This document shows, one piece after another, positions 8,327 to 16,066 of a stretch of 64,000 nucleotides of DNA (its first letter is position 1; each line of letters opens with the position of its first letter). Origin of the DNA: Spirosoma aerolatum (GTDB taxonomy: Bacteria > Bacteroidota > Bacteroidia > Cytophagales > Spirosomataceae); NCBI RefSeq assembly GCF_002056795.1, contig NZ_CP020104.1, positions 3,421,001-3,485,000 of the forward strand, given 5' to 3'. The translations under genes and the position numbers were made by a program. The notes beneath the pieces were generated by a model. It saw only the letters and a program-made list of their open reading frames with translations, did no database searches and had not been told where the DNA came from.

Positions 8327-9208
8327 ATGGCCATCCGTGTCGAGCTTATTCACCAAACCCTGTACCAGTATAACGGACCGGTCTTTTTATCACCCCAACA
8401 GATACGGCTTAAACCGGCTGCTCATTGCCGCACGTTGATTGAATCGTATCAGTTGACTATTGAACCCGCCAACCATGTGGTGCATGAGATGCAGGACCCT
8501 TTTGGCAATTTTGTGACACGAGTCGATTTTTCGGGTTCTGTGGCATTTATGACGATTCGTGTTCAGTTGATTGCGAATCTGGAGCCCATTAATCCCTTCG
8601 ATTTTTTTATTGATGCATACGCCAGTTCTTTTCCGTTTGAGTATGAGGCCCCGCTCAAAAAAGCGTTGATGCCTTATCTGGAAATTACGGAACAGGGACA
8701 CTATCTGACTCAGTGGATCCATCAAATTAAACAGCACCCCAGGCAAAACTCCCTCGATTTTCTGATTGGTCTGAACCAGCAGGTTAACCAGGCCATTACC
8801 TACCAGGTTCGTCTTCAGGCGGGAGTGCAACCGGCGGACGTGACGCTCCGCCGGGCAATTGGTTCATGCCGGGATTCGGCCTGGCTATTGGTGCAGTTAC
8901 TACGATCGTTAGGGTTAGCTGCCCGTTTTGTCTCGGGTTATCTGGCCCAGGTAGGGCTAAACGATTCATCAAAAGATGACAGTGCCGATGATGTGGTAAA
9001 TTCGCTGGACTTACATGCGTGGGCGGAGGTGTATTTGCCAGGAGCAGGCTGGATTGGTCTTGACCCAACGTCAGGCATGCTCGCTACGGAAGGTCATATT
9101 CCGTTAGCCTGTTCACCCGACACTGCTGACGCAGCCCCCCTGACGGGCACAACGGGCTCATCTGAAACGGAGCTTACCTTCACCAGCACATTAACTCGTT
9201 TGAGGTAG
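8327..9208 (+). CDS. transglutaminase-like cysteine protease family protein
   Basis: The 293-residue protein has the bacterial transglutaminase N-terminal domain (residues 1-90, starting IRVELIHQTLYQYNGPV and including QDPFGNFVTRV). A transglutaminase core follows with an apparent catalytic triad: Cys181 in GSCRDSAW, His230 in LHAWAEVY and Asp246 in GLDPTSG. The C-terminal 35 residues are low in complexity. Proteins of this architecture usually act as peptidases or amide-modifying enzymes of unknown substrate. It follows the methyltransferase by 27 bp and is probably cotranscribed. No signal peptide is visible, so a cytosolic place is likely. Confidence 0.82.
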   Translation: MAIRVELIHQTLYQYNGPVFLSPQQIRLKPAAHCRTLIESYQLTIEPANHVVHEMQDPFGNFVTRVDFSGSVAFMTIRVQLIANLEPINPFDFFIDAYASSFPFEYEAPLKKALMPYLEITEQGHYLTQWIHQIKQHPRQNSLDFLIGLNQQVNQAITYQVRLQAGVQPADVTLRRAIGSCRDSAWLLVQLLRSLGLAARFVSGYLAQVGLNDSSKDDSADDVVNSLDLHAWAEVYLPGAGWIGLDPTSGMLATEGHIPLACSPDTADAAPLTGTTGSSETELTFTSTLTRLR

Positions 9209-9329
9209 ATATCATGGAGTTAGTATGGGGGCCTGGCAATGGGTTGGTGATCAGCCTCCCCAGTTTAACCAGCTGTTAGGCTGAAGGAACAGATACGTCA
9301 GCCCCATTTTCAATATGGTATAAAACGAA

Positions 9330-9353
9330 AAAACATGCCATTGGGCATGTTTT
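9330..9353. terminator. bidirectional terminator between transglutaminase and cold-shock genes
   Basis: A perfect 10-bp stem, AAAACATGCC (9330-9339) with GGCATGTTTT (9344-9353), has a 4-nt loop. The minus-strand product ends in the longer T run, so it chiefly terminates the cold-shock gene, but it can serve the convergent plus-strand operon too. Confidence 0.75.
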
Positions 9354-9382
9354 AACAAGTCTTGAGTATATAGTAAAGCAAC

Positions 9383-9574
9383 TTAAATTACTTCTACATC
9401 CACAGCGTTTACGCCCTTCTTGCCATCGATGACATTGAATTTCACCTGGTCATTTTCCCGGATTTGATCAATCAGACCGGAGGCATGAACGAAGATATCG
9501 GCTTGATTGTCTTGAGGACTGATAAACCCAAATCCTTTGAGTTCATTAAAAAATTTAACGGTTCCTATTTGCAT
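9383..9574 (-). CDS. cold-shock domain protein (CspA family)
   Basis: The 63-residue protein is a single cold-shock OB fold. It has the two RNA-binding motifs KGFGFI (RNP1, residues 13-18) and DIFVHAS (RNP2, residues 26-32), and ends VDGKKG-like before AVDVEVI. Such proteins bind single-stranded RNA and melt structures, especially in the cold. The length is normal for the family. The upstream minus-strand region is AT-rich and gene-free for over 150 bp, which would fit the long regulatory leader usual for csp genes, though no defined thermosensor was recognised. Confidence 0.92.
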   Translation of the reverse strand: MQIGTVKFFNELKGFGFISPQDNQADIFVHASGLIDQIRENDQVKFNVIDGKKGVNAVDVEVI

Positions 9575-10135
9575 TCTTCTAATTATTAAGATTGTGTAAA
9601 TCTACAGGTATTAAACGAACTATCCTATTGATTTTCAAAGTATTTTCGAAATTGCCATCTTTTTTGTCCTTATTTATAAATTTCATTAAATAGTAGGTGA
9701 AATTGTAATCTTTTTAGGTGATAACGCGTTTAAAGAATACTACGTTGTTGCGTGTGTGCTAACCGGCGGTCAAATGCCCTGCTCATGATTGACTATCTGG
9801 TTGCCAATTGGATTACCCATCCCCTTACTGCCTCGCATCTGATCTGGGTAAATTTTCTCAAGTGGATCTGGAGCAACCCGTTGCTGGTTAGGTTGGCAAC
9901 CACTGCTTTAGGTGATCCAATCGGAAGGGTTGCAACTCGCACCCATTTTACTGGAGAGATTAGCCTTCCTTTTTTCTATCCCAACTGTTATCCCTTCCAC
10001 AACGCAGGTGGGTCTATTGTGTCAATGGTCCGTTTGGTACCTGTTCATCAACAGCTTCGTTAGCCTTGACCTTTATCGTCTTTGGCCGGTGCGTGTTATT
10101 ATACCCGTAAAAAATTAATAATCTTTAACGAACGC
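9575..10135. other. 561-bp region holding the csp leader and little else
   Basis: The left part (to about 9720) is AT-rich and must hold the promoter and leader of the minus-strand cold-shock gene. From 9752 to 10063 a plus-strand frame of 103 codons is open but shows no recognisable motif, and a second frame overlaps it. Neither has convincing protein character. The right end precedes the first small gene of the orphan cluster. Confidence 0.45.
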
Positions 10136-10294
10136 ATGAAAACAACGTCAAGAGAACGGCAGTTAGCCGCTCATCAACTGATTGAAGCCAGTAAAAAACC
10201 TTATTTAGTACGGGATATGCCACGCACGGTCTTGTATTTGACTGCGGAACAGGCCGCTAAACGGCACGACCTAATTCCGCAGTTTGGTCTTTGA
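10136..10294 (+). CDS. 52-residue hypothetical protein, first of an orphan cluster
   Basis: The frame from the ATG at 10136 encodes a basic, soluble 52-residue protein (MKTTSRERQLAAHQL at the start, HDLIPQFGL at the end). The longer frame from 10082 is less likely because the added residues have no protein character. No family is recognised. It is followed at short spacing by three more unknown genes on the same strand, which supports it as a real gene and suggests one transcript. Confidence 0.45.
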   Translation: MKTTSRERQLAAHQLIEASKKPYLVRDMPRTVLYLTAEQAAKRHDLIPQFGL

Positions 10295-10321
10295 CCGCCA
10301 GTTGCTAACGAAAGTCTGCTC

Positions 10322-10603
10322 ATGTTTACGGATCTTACGATTACCTTGTTTGCTGGTTTCAACGAAGTGGGTCTGCCCAAAGGATCTCAACTAGGCGCTA
10401 TTGACACGGATGGCTATGAGGTGAGCCTGCAGGTAAAATCGGGTAGTGAAACAGAAATAACCTATCGTCAGTTTTATGTGGCTTTCAATCAGACGCCGAC
10501 GGATTATAATCAAGGCATTCTTCGTCTGCTGAAAACACTTCAGTTCTCCGACGGAACTACATCGGCAATGGTATACGAAGTTTATCCGTATGAGCCATCC
10601 TAA
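10322..10603 (+). CDS. hypothetical protein, orphan cluster gene 2
   Basis: The 93-residue protein has no signal peptide or membrane segment. Predicted strands dominate (DLTITLFAGFNEVGLP near the start, YEVSLQVKSG and YRQFYVAFN in the middle), suggesting a small beta-rich fold. It lies 27 bp after the previous small gene and 6 bp before the next one, so cotranscription is likely. No function can be assigned. Confidence 0.55.
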   Translation: MFTDLTITLFAGFNEVGLPKGSQLGAIDTDGYEVSLQVKSGSETEITYRQFYVAFNQTPTDYNQGILRLLKTLQFSDGTTSAMVYEVYPYEPS

Positions 10604-10609
10604 GTTTTA

Positions 10610-11092
10610 ATGTATACTCCCTATAACATGCAGCCCAATAGCAATCCGCTCAAAAATCATTTAATAGCGATACATAAAGCGTTGAATTCGCCCGTATTCA
10701 ACCTCAATATATCCGAAAACTATCCCTGGAAATCAGAATTTACTCAACTCATTAAGTTGCTCCACAACGTATTGGTGCTGGCAGATCAGGCGGGTAAACG
10801 CGTTGATTTCTTGGACGATGTGGGTGTAAACGGTAAAATACAGGACATTACCTCGTTGATTAACTGGATGTATGATTGCTTGCCCGGGTTATCTGGCGAA
10901 AAGTCTGGCCAGCTTGCTGCGAATCGCTTAAACCGATACACGAATGAGGGCTGGGGGTATTTTGCCAACGGCTGTTTTTTCTCCGTTGGATTCGATGATG
11001 AACAGGCTTTCTTTATCGACGACCAGCGAGTTTATCTGAACCGGCATATCCGACGGGCTGTTTCTGAGCTGGAACAGGCCTTTTCGTTATAG
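10610..11092 (+). CDS. hypothetical protein, orphan cluster gene 3
   Basis: The 160-residue soluble protein is probably mostly helical in its first 110 residues (for example FTQLIKLLHNVLVLADQAGKRVDFLDD). It then has an aromatic, mixed segment, YTNEGWGYFANGCFFSVGF, and a helical end. A second possible start is the Met at residue 7. No family is recognised. It begins 6 bp after the preceding stop, the tightest junction in the cluster, pointing to linked expression. Confidence 0.6.
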   Translation: MYTPYNMQPNSNPLKNHLIAIHKALNSPVFNLNISENYPWKSEFTQLIKLLHNVLVLADQAGKRVDFLDDVGVNGKIQDITSLINWMYDCLPGLSGEKSGQLAANRLNRYTNEGWGYFANGCFFSVGFDDEQAFFIDDQRVYLNRHIRRAVSELEQAFSL

Positions 11093-11129
11093 TCATAAGC
11101 AACTTTCTTAAAACAATTCAATCCTGCAA

Positions 11130-11486
11130 ATGAGCAAACAGATGTACATTGCCCAGGCAGTTGCCTGGGCTAGATCCCGTGGTTTTGTTGACATTAAGGC
11201 CAATATAGATGGCTATCCAAAACCAGGAGGCTTCGGTCGCCAACAGGATGGTCAAACATTTATTCCCGATGTAACAGCTCAGCAGTTTGAGCAGAAATCC
11301 TACTTTACAGTCGTCCTTAAAACCGACCCGGTGGATGGGTTAATATCCAAGCTCAAACTGCTCAATCAATTAGCATTGCTTGGAGGGGGGCAACTCTACC
11401 TGTTTACCCCTAAAGGCCATATGCCATTTGCTAAGTCGGTCGCTGCCGAAAGCGCCATCACGGCAGAATGGATTAACCTGGGGTAG
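11130..11486 (+). CDS. hypothetical protein, possible PD-(D/E)xK-like fold, orphan cluster gene 4
   Basis: The 118-residue soluble protein has an N-terminal helix (YIAQAVAWARSRGFVDIKAN), then FIPDVTAQQ followed about 10 residues later by YFTVVLKTD, and a helix-strand end with QLYLFTPKGH. The order helix, PD, strand with Lys and helix recalls the PD-(D/E)xK nuclease core, but the acidic residue before the Lys is absent, so any such domain would be inactive or a misreading. It closes the four-gene cluster and converges on the CoA-transferase gene 21 bp away. Confidence 0.55.
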   Translation: MSKQMYIAQAVAWARSRGFVDIKANIDGYPKPGGFGRQQDGQTFIPDVTAQQFEQKSYFTVVLKTDPVDGLISKLKLLNQLALLGGGQLYLFTPKGHMPFAKSVAAESAITAEWINLG

Positions 11487-11507
11487 GCCTACCGTGATAC
11501 CCCTCCG

Positions 11508-12785
11508 TTATTTTAACCGTTCGTACGCTTTCTGCTCCAGCACTTCCCGATGTTCGGGATGGGCAATGTCGATCAGGGCACGGGCGCGTTGACGGAGATT
11601 TTTTCCGTACAAGTCGGCAATACCATACTCCGTCACGATGTAATGCACATGCGCACGGGTGGTGGTTACGCCCGCCCCTTCTTTCAGGAAAGGAACAATT
11701 TTGCTTTCTCCCTTGCTAGTTGTAGAGGCTAACGCAATGATGGGTTTGCCTCCTTCCGACAGGGTCGCTCCCCGAACAAAGTCCATCTGCCCGCCAACGC
11801 CCGAATACTGGTACGTTCCAATGGTGTCGGCGCAGACCTGACCGGTCAGGTCAATTTCAATGGCTGAATTGATGGCCGTTACCCTAGGGTTTCGCCGAAT
11901 AATAGCTGTATCGTTGGTGAAGCTGGTCTGCTTCATCGCAACACCGGGATTGTCGTTAATAAAATCATACACACGCTGACTCCCCATCACGAAGGAAGAA
12001 ACAACCCGATAAGGGAGTACAGCTTTGTGTTCGCCTGTAACAACTCCCCGTTCGATCAGATCGATAACACCATCCGAAAACATTTCGGTATGAATACCCA
12101 GCCGTTTATGATGGATGAGTTCAGCCACCGTAGCGTTCGGAATGCCACCAATGCCCAACTGAAGCGTAGCTCCATCATCGACCAGCCCGGCAATGTAGCG
12201 ACCAATTTTTCGATCCAGATCGCTGATCGGGGCGGGCAATACTTCATAGATAGGCGTATCGACTTCGACGGCCGCATGTAATAAGGAAACGGGGATAAGT
12301 CCATCGCCGTGGGTACGTGGTACACGTGGGTTAATCTGAGCGATTACGTACTTAGCCGAATGAATAGCCGCCAGTGAGATATCGACCGAAGCGCCTAGCG
12401 AGCAGTAGCCATGCTCATCGGGGGGCGAAACCTGAATAAGCGCTACGTCGATAGGCAGGATATTGCGCTGGAAAAGCAGGTGTATTTCGCTCAGAAAGAT
12501 CGGTACGTAATCGCCGATACCCTCGGCCAACTGCTTCCGCATATTGGCTCCGATAAAGAAAGAATTAGGTTTGAACGAGGCCTGGTATTGCCGGTCCAAA
12601 TAAGGCAACGGCCCTTCGGTGTGCATATGGCATATTTCTACGTCGCGCAGTTCATCGGCGCGGGCCACCATGGCATTAATGAGCGTATGCGGAGTTTGGG
12701 AAACACTATGAATAAAAACGCGATTGCCGGACTGAATAGCCGAAACGGCTCTTTCTGGACTGGTAATGGGCAAATGAAACGCCAT
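11508..12785 (-). CDS. acetyl-CoA hydrolase/transferase family protein (4-hydroxybutyrate CoA-transferase-like)
   Basis: The 425-residue cytosolic enzyme has the class I CoA-transferase layout. It shows the glycine-rich LGIGGIPNATV (residues 210-220) and the putative catalytic Glu234 in HTEMFSDG. Conserved segments HMHTEGPLPYL and YIVTEYGIADLYGKNLRQRARALI flank them. It would move CoA between acetyl-CoA and a small carboxylic acid such as 4-hydroxybutyrate or succinate. The length fits the family. A TAGTTTTG element lies 40 bp upstream of the start. Confidence 0.88.
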   Translation of the reverse strand: MAFHLPITSPERAVSAIQSGNRVFIHSVSQTPHTLINAMVARADELRDVEICHMHTEGPLPYLDRQYQASFKPNSFFIGANMRKQLAEGIGDYVPIFLSEIHLLFQRNILPIDVALIQVSPPDEHGYCSLGASVDISLAAIHSAKYVIAQINPRVPRTHGDGLIPVSLLHAAVEVDTPIYEVLPAPISDLDRKIGRYIAGLVDDGATLQLGIGGIPNATVAELIHHKRLGIHTEMFSDGVIDLIERGVVTGEHKAVLPYRVVSSFVMGSQRVYDFINDNPGVAMKQTSFTNDTAIIRRNPRVTAINSAIEIDLTGQVCADTIGTYQYSGVGGQMDFVRGATLSEGGKPIIALASTTSKGESKIVPFLKEGAGVTTTRAHVHYIVTEYGIADLYGKNLRQRARALIDIAHPEHREVLEQKAYERLK

Positions 12786-12824
12786 TGTGTGGTTGTATTA
12801 GTCAAAAATGAATGAACTCGAAGG

Positions 12825-12832
12825 CAAAACTA
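12825..12832 (-). promoter_or_regulatory. Bacteroidota-type -7 element for the CoA-transferase gene
   Basis: Minus-strand TAGTTTTG, followed by C, matches the TAnnTTTG consensus and lies about 40 nt before the ATG. No well-spaced -33 TTG was found. Confidence 0.45.
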
Positions 12833-12882
12833 CCGACCGATCCTTCCTGTTTTTGTGACAACTACGGGCGGTATGCCTGACA

Positions 12883-14259
12883 TTAATCATTGAGGAACTG
12901 CTGAAACCAGCGTCCTGACGATTTGATAATCCGTTTCTGAGTCCGAAAGTCAACATAAACAAGGCCAAAACGGGGTCGATAGCCTTCGGCCCATTCAAAA
13001 TTATCCAGAAAGGTCCAGACGAAATAGCCTGCTACAGGAAAGCCTTCCTGCTTAGCTCTGAGGGTACTTTTCAGGTAATCCTGATGATAACTAACGCGAG
13101 CCGGGTCGTGAACCATGCCCTGCTGAACTGTATCGTAGAAAGCCGCTCCACTTTCGGTAATGTAGATTTGTTTCACTCCTTCGTACTGCCCAAACTGGCG
13201 GATGATGCGGTACATAGTCTCGGGATTTACCTCCCAGCCCATCTCGGTGATTGTCTGCACATTGCGTCGGAGGGGCGAAACATCTTTTGCCCAGAGATAG
13301 GGCATAAAATATGACTGCTCGACAACCGCCCGGAAATAATGCTGAAGGCCGATAAAATCGAAGTCGAACGCCAGCCTTTCCATGTCGCCGGGTTGCGCAA
13401 CCTTTTTAGCAATGCCGCTTAAAAACGGTAACTCCCTGGTAGGGTATCCCAGGCCAAGGGCTGGCTCGATGAAAAGTCGGTTCATGAGCGCATCGACTCG
13501 CGTGGCAGCTGCCTGATCGCGTGGGGTAAACGGATCAATAGGCGAACAGGAAAAGGTGGTGCCGACATGCGCATCGGGTACATTTTGGCGGACAATGCGA
13601 CCGCCTTCGGCCTGAACCAGAGCCGTATGATGAATAGCAGGCAACAGATTCCGAAAACTCCGCCGACCTGGAGCGTGTTGCCCGGTAAAATAGCCAAGTA
13701 CCGAAAATGCCAGGGGCTCATTCAGAATAATCCAGTGTTTTACCTTATGGCCGAAAGCCAGGGTGCATATGTTGGTGAATTCGGCAAACCAATCGACAAT
13801 CTTTCGGTTCGGCCAGCCACCTTTCTGTTCGAGGGCATGGGGCAAATCCCAATGATACAGCGTAATCCAGGGGGTTATGCCCAGCGATAGACAGTGGTCG
13901 ATCAGTCGGTCGTAAAAGGCAATACCCGCTTCGTTGATACGCCCCCCCGCCTGAGGGCCAATCCCATCGGGCAGAATTCGGGGCCACGATAATGAAAAGC
14001 GAAAGGCATTAAATCCCAGCTCTTTATGAAGTAAAAGATCGGACTCGTATCGGTCGTAAAACTCGCAGGCAATCTCGGCGGTTTCGCCGGTTTTTATTTT
14101 TCCTTTCTGCTTGCTGAATATATCCCATACTGAAGGGGTGCGTCCGTCGCGGTCAACAGCCCCTTCAATCTGATAAGCGGCTGTGGCAGTACCCCAGGTA
14201 AAATCAGGGCCGAAGGCATGACGGTCAAAATCGGTTTGTAGCGTTGAGTGAGGTAACAC
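12883..14259 (-). CDS. GH1 beta-glucosidase
   Basis: The 458-residue enzyme is a complete glycoside hydrolase family 1 barrel. It has the N-terminal signature FTWGTATAAYQIEGA (20-34), the acid/base Glu181 in ILNEPL, the nucleophile Glu369 in YITESGA, and the aglycone-site motif WTFLDNFEWAEGY near the end. No signal peptide is seen, so it should hydrolyse imported beta-glucosides in the cytoplasm. The start is a GTG. A TAGTTTTG element lies about 30 nt upstream. Confidence 0.93.
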   Translation of the reverse strand: MLPHSTLQTDFDRHAFGPDFTWGTATAAYQIEGAVDRDGRTPSVWDIFSKQKGKIKTGETAEIACEFYDRYESDLLLHKELGFNAFRFSLSWPRILPDGIGPQAGGRINEAGIAFYDRLIDHCLSLGITPWITLYHWDLPHALEQKGGWPNRKIVDWFAEFTNICTLAFGHKVKHWIILNEPLAFSVLGYFTGQHAPGRRSFRNLLPAIHHTALVQAEGGRIVRQNVPDAHVGTTFSCSPIDPFTPRDQAAATRVDALMNRLFIEPALGLGYPTRELPFLSGIAKKVAQPGDMERLAFDFDFIGLQHYFRAVVEQSYFMPYLWAKDVSPLRRNVQTITEMGWEVNPETMYRIIRQFGQYEGVKQIYITESGAAFYDTVQQGMVHDPARVSYHQDYLKSTLRAKQEGFPVAGYFVWTFLDNFEWAEGYRPRFGLVYVDFRTQKRIIKSSGRWFQQFLND

Positions 14260-14287
14260 AGCGTATAGGCGTTGTTGGCTGAACGCG

Positions 14288-14295
14288 CAAAACTA
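14288..14295 (-). promoter_or_regulatory. -7 element for the GH1 gene
   Basis: Minus-strand TAGTTTTG, followed by C, is identical to the element before the CoA-transferase gene and lies about 29 nt before the GTG start. Confidence 0.45.
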
Positions 14296-14342
14296 CCGGG
14301 TTGCCCTAAAAAGATAATCCCCAACCCGATAATTTAATATAC

Positions 14343-14427
14343 AGAAGTATAGTAATGGATAATGGACAATGAATAATGGTTAATAGTCTACCATTATTCA
14401 TTGTCCATTATCCATTACTATACTTCT
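14343..14427. repeat. perfect 37-bp inverted repeat built of 7-nt units
   Basis: The left arm (14343-14379) and right arm (14391-14427) are exact reverse complements with an 11-nt loop. The arm reads as degenerate heptads (AATGGAT, AATGGAC, AATGAAT, AATGG). It sits 2 nt past the minus-strand stop of the Spy-like gene and upstream of the GH1 promoter. The stem is far longer than a normal terminator and lacks a clean T run. Confidence 0.9.
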
Positions 14428-14429
14428 TA

Positions 14430-14831
14430 TTAGCCGCGACGGCCAAAAGGAGGCACATTGCGGTTGTAGCGGGTATTGGTTTGGGCGGCAAACAACCGAT
14501 CGCGTTGGGCCGAGGTCAGTACGGCCAGCATATCCTGACGTTTGCGGAGCTGAAGCTGACGAAGGCCATCGGGGCTCATGCGGGATGTCTGCATGATGCG
14601 GTCATAATTGTCCTCGATCTTATGCAATTGTTTTTCCTGACGGCGAGATAGGCCAACGATGGCATCGATCCGGTCGATTTTGAGTTCATCCTGAACTTGA
14701 TCCCTGTCGTAACGTTGGCCTCCATATTGGGGAGCGCGGTTGTCGAAAGGTTTTGAATATACGCCCTGAGCGAAGGTTACAGTAGTTGCAAAAGCGAAAA
14801 ATGTAAGGGCGGTGGCGATTGTCTTTTTCAT
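14430..14831 (-). CDS. small periplasmic Spy/CpxP-like protein
   Basis: The 133-residue protein has a clear signal peptide (MKKTIATALTFFAFATTVTFAQG, cut near residue 22) and a charged helical body. The pattern LSRRQEKQLHKIEDNYDRIM then LRKRQDMLAVLTSAQRDRLF resembles the LTxxQ-type motifs of Spy/CpxP periplasmic chaperones and their Bacteroidota relatives. It has an Arg/Asn/Pro-rich tail. A role in envelope stress is inferred from similarity of plan only. It is followed 2 nt later by the 37-bp inverted repeat. Confidence 0.65.
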   Translation of the reverse strand: MKKTIATALTFFAFATTVTFAQGVYSKPFDNRAPQYGGQRYDRDQVQDELKIDRIDAIVGLSRRQEKQLHKIEDNYDRIMQTSRMSPDGLRQLQLRKRQDMLAVLTSAQRDRLFAAQTNTRYNRNVPPFGRRG

Positions 14832-14951
14832 GATCAGTATCTGTTTTATTGTGCGTTACTGATTCTTAGAGGGAAAGTCCGCACCTGCGTTTAATCGCTC
14901 TATAGGCCATTCTGGCTGAATGCCGATTTCGATCTGTCGAAGTCCCTGAAA

Positions 14952-15965
14952 TTACTTCTGAATGACTTTCGAACTTGTCGTCTGACGGGCCATGGCCTGG
15001 GCTAGTATGCTGGCTATGATAAGCTGGAGCGCATGATAAATCATAATCGGTAGCAGCATAACCCCGGCTGTTGTAGCCGGAAACAGGACTTTGGCCATGA
15101 CACTGCCCTGCACCAGCGATTTTTTTGAGCCACAAAATAAGGCCGTTATGTTGTCCTCCCGGGAGAAATTCAACAACCTGCCTAGTAAATACACCAGCCC
15201 AAAGACGAGAAAAAATAGGCCCAGCATCAGCGACGAGAGCCACGCCAGATCGCTGAATGAGTAATTGGCAAATAGATTTAGAGAAAACGATTCGGAGAAA
15301 GAGGTATACACAATAAGCAGAATGGTTAGCTGATCGCCATAGCGCAGATAGGTTTTGTAGCGGTTAGCAAACCAGCCCAACCGTTTGTTAAGCAAAAGGC
15401 CAAGTAGAACGGGTACGATGACCTGAACGGTCAATTTACCAATGACACTCGCCAGATCATACTGTCCGCTGGTGCTGGTTAGCAGGAAACTCATCCAGAG
15501 GGGCGTTATAAACACCCCAATCAGACTCGAAATGCTGGCATTGAAAATGGCTGCCGGAAGATTGCCCCCTGCAATGGATACCATCACAACCGACGACGAT
15601 ACGGTGGAAGGCAGGACGGCTACATAAAAAATCCCCAGCCATAATAAGGAAGTTTCGGGCGTCATCAACAGGGAACGGACAGGCAGGACGATGGCCGGAA
15701 ACAGGATGAATGTAGTCAGGTGGATCACCAGATGCAGCCGATGATTACGTAACCCCGCCCGCAACTGATCCATGTTCAGGCGAAGCCCGTAGAAGAAGAA
15801 AATAAACGAAACGCCATACGTAGCAATGGCCGAAAGCGACAAAATTCCATCCTGAATGCCGGGCTCAGGCCAGAGTTTTGCTAGACCGATCATGCCCAGT
15901 AGGGCCAGAATAAACCAGTCGAGGCCAACCCGGGCCAGCAGATTATTTACCGAAGAACTTGACAT
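14952..15965 (-). CDS. bile acid:sodium symporter-like transporter (SBF-like, YfeH type)
   Basis: The 337-residue integral membrane protein has about ten hydrophobic segments and ends in a short polar tail. The motifs GVSFIFFFYGLRLNMDQL (52-69), LPSTVSSSVVMVSIAGGNLPAAIFNA and FCGSKKSLVQGSVMAKVLF are characteristic of the SBF-like family (PF13593) within the BART superfamily. Members are probable sodium-coupled organic anion transporters of unknown substrate. The final residues lie 120 bp from the Spy-like gene start, and a TACTTTTG element lies 67 nt upstream. Confidence 0.85.
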   Translation of the reverse strand: MSSSSVNNLLARVGLDWFILALLGMIGLAKLWPEPGIQDGILSLSAIATYGVSFIFFFYGLRLNMDQLRAGLRNHRLHLVIHLTTFILFPAIVLPVRSLLMTPETSLLWLGIFYVAVLPSTVSSSVVMVSIAGGNLPAAIFNASISSLIGVFITPLWMSFLLTSTSGQYDLASVIGKLTVQVIVPVLLGLLLNKRLGWFANRYKTYLRYGDQLTILLIVYTSFSESFSLNLFANYSFSDLAWLSSLMLGLFFLVFGLVYLLGRLLNFSREDNITALFCGSKKSLVQGSVMAKVLFPATTAGVMLLPIMIYHALQLIIASILAQAMARQTTSSKVIQK

Positions 15966-16031
15966 AGCGTAACGTTGGGCAGAGCGCCATCAGAGAGACC
16001 GTCAGACACTCGGCTATGCTGGATTTTTGCC

Positions 16032-16039
16032 CAAAAGTA
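16032..16039 (-). promoter_or_regulatory. -7 element for the SBF-like transporter
   Basis: Minus-strand TACTTTTG matches TAnnTTTG exactly. It also lies just past the stop of the upstream aldehyde dehydrogenase, so it could give the transporter its own transcript. Confidence 0.35.
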
Positions 16040-16066
16040 AGCGTAAGGCAAATGCCGTTCTACCCT

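Noticed and set aside
9752..10063. 103-codon plus-strand frame between csp and the orphan cluster
   Set aside because: No motif, an overlapping alternative frame, and no clear start signal; treated as non-coding.
11130..11486. active PD-(D/E)xK nuclease
   Set aside because: The acidic residue expected before the Lys is missing, so only a distant resemblance is stated.
14343..14427. possible insertion-sequence terminal repeats or MITE
   Set aside because: The repeat flanks only 11 nt, no target duplication is visible and no transposase is present, so a mobile element cannot be supported.
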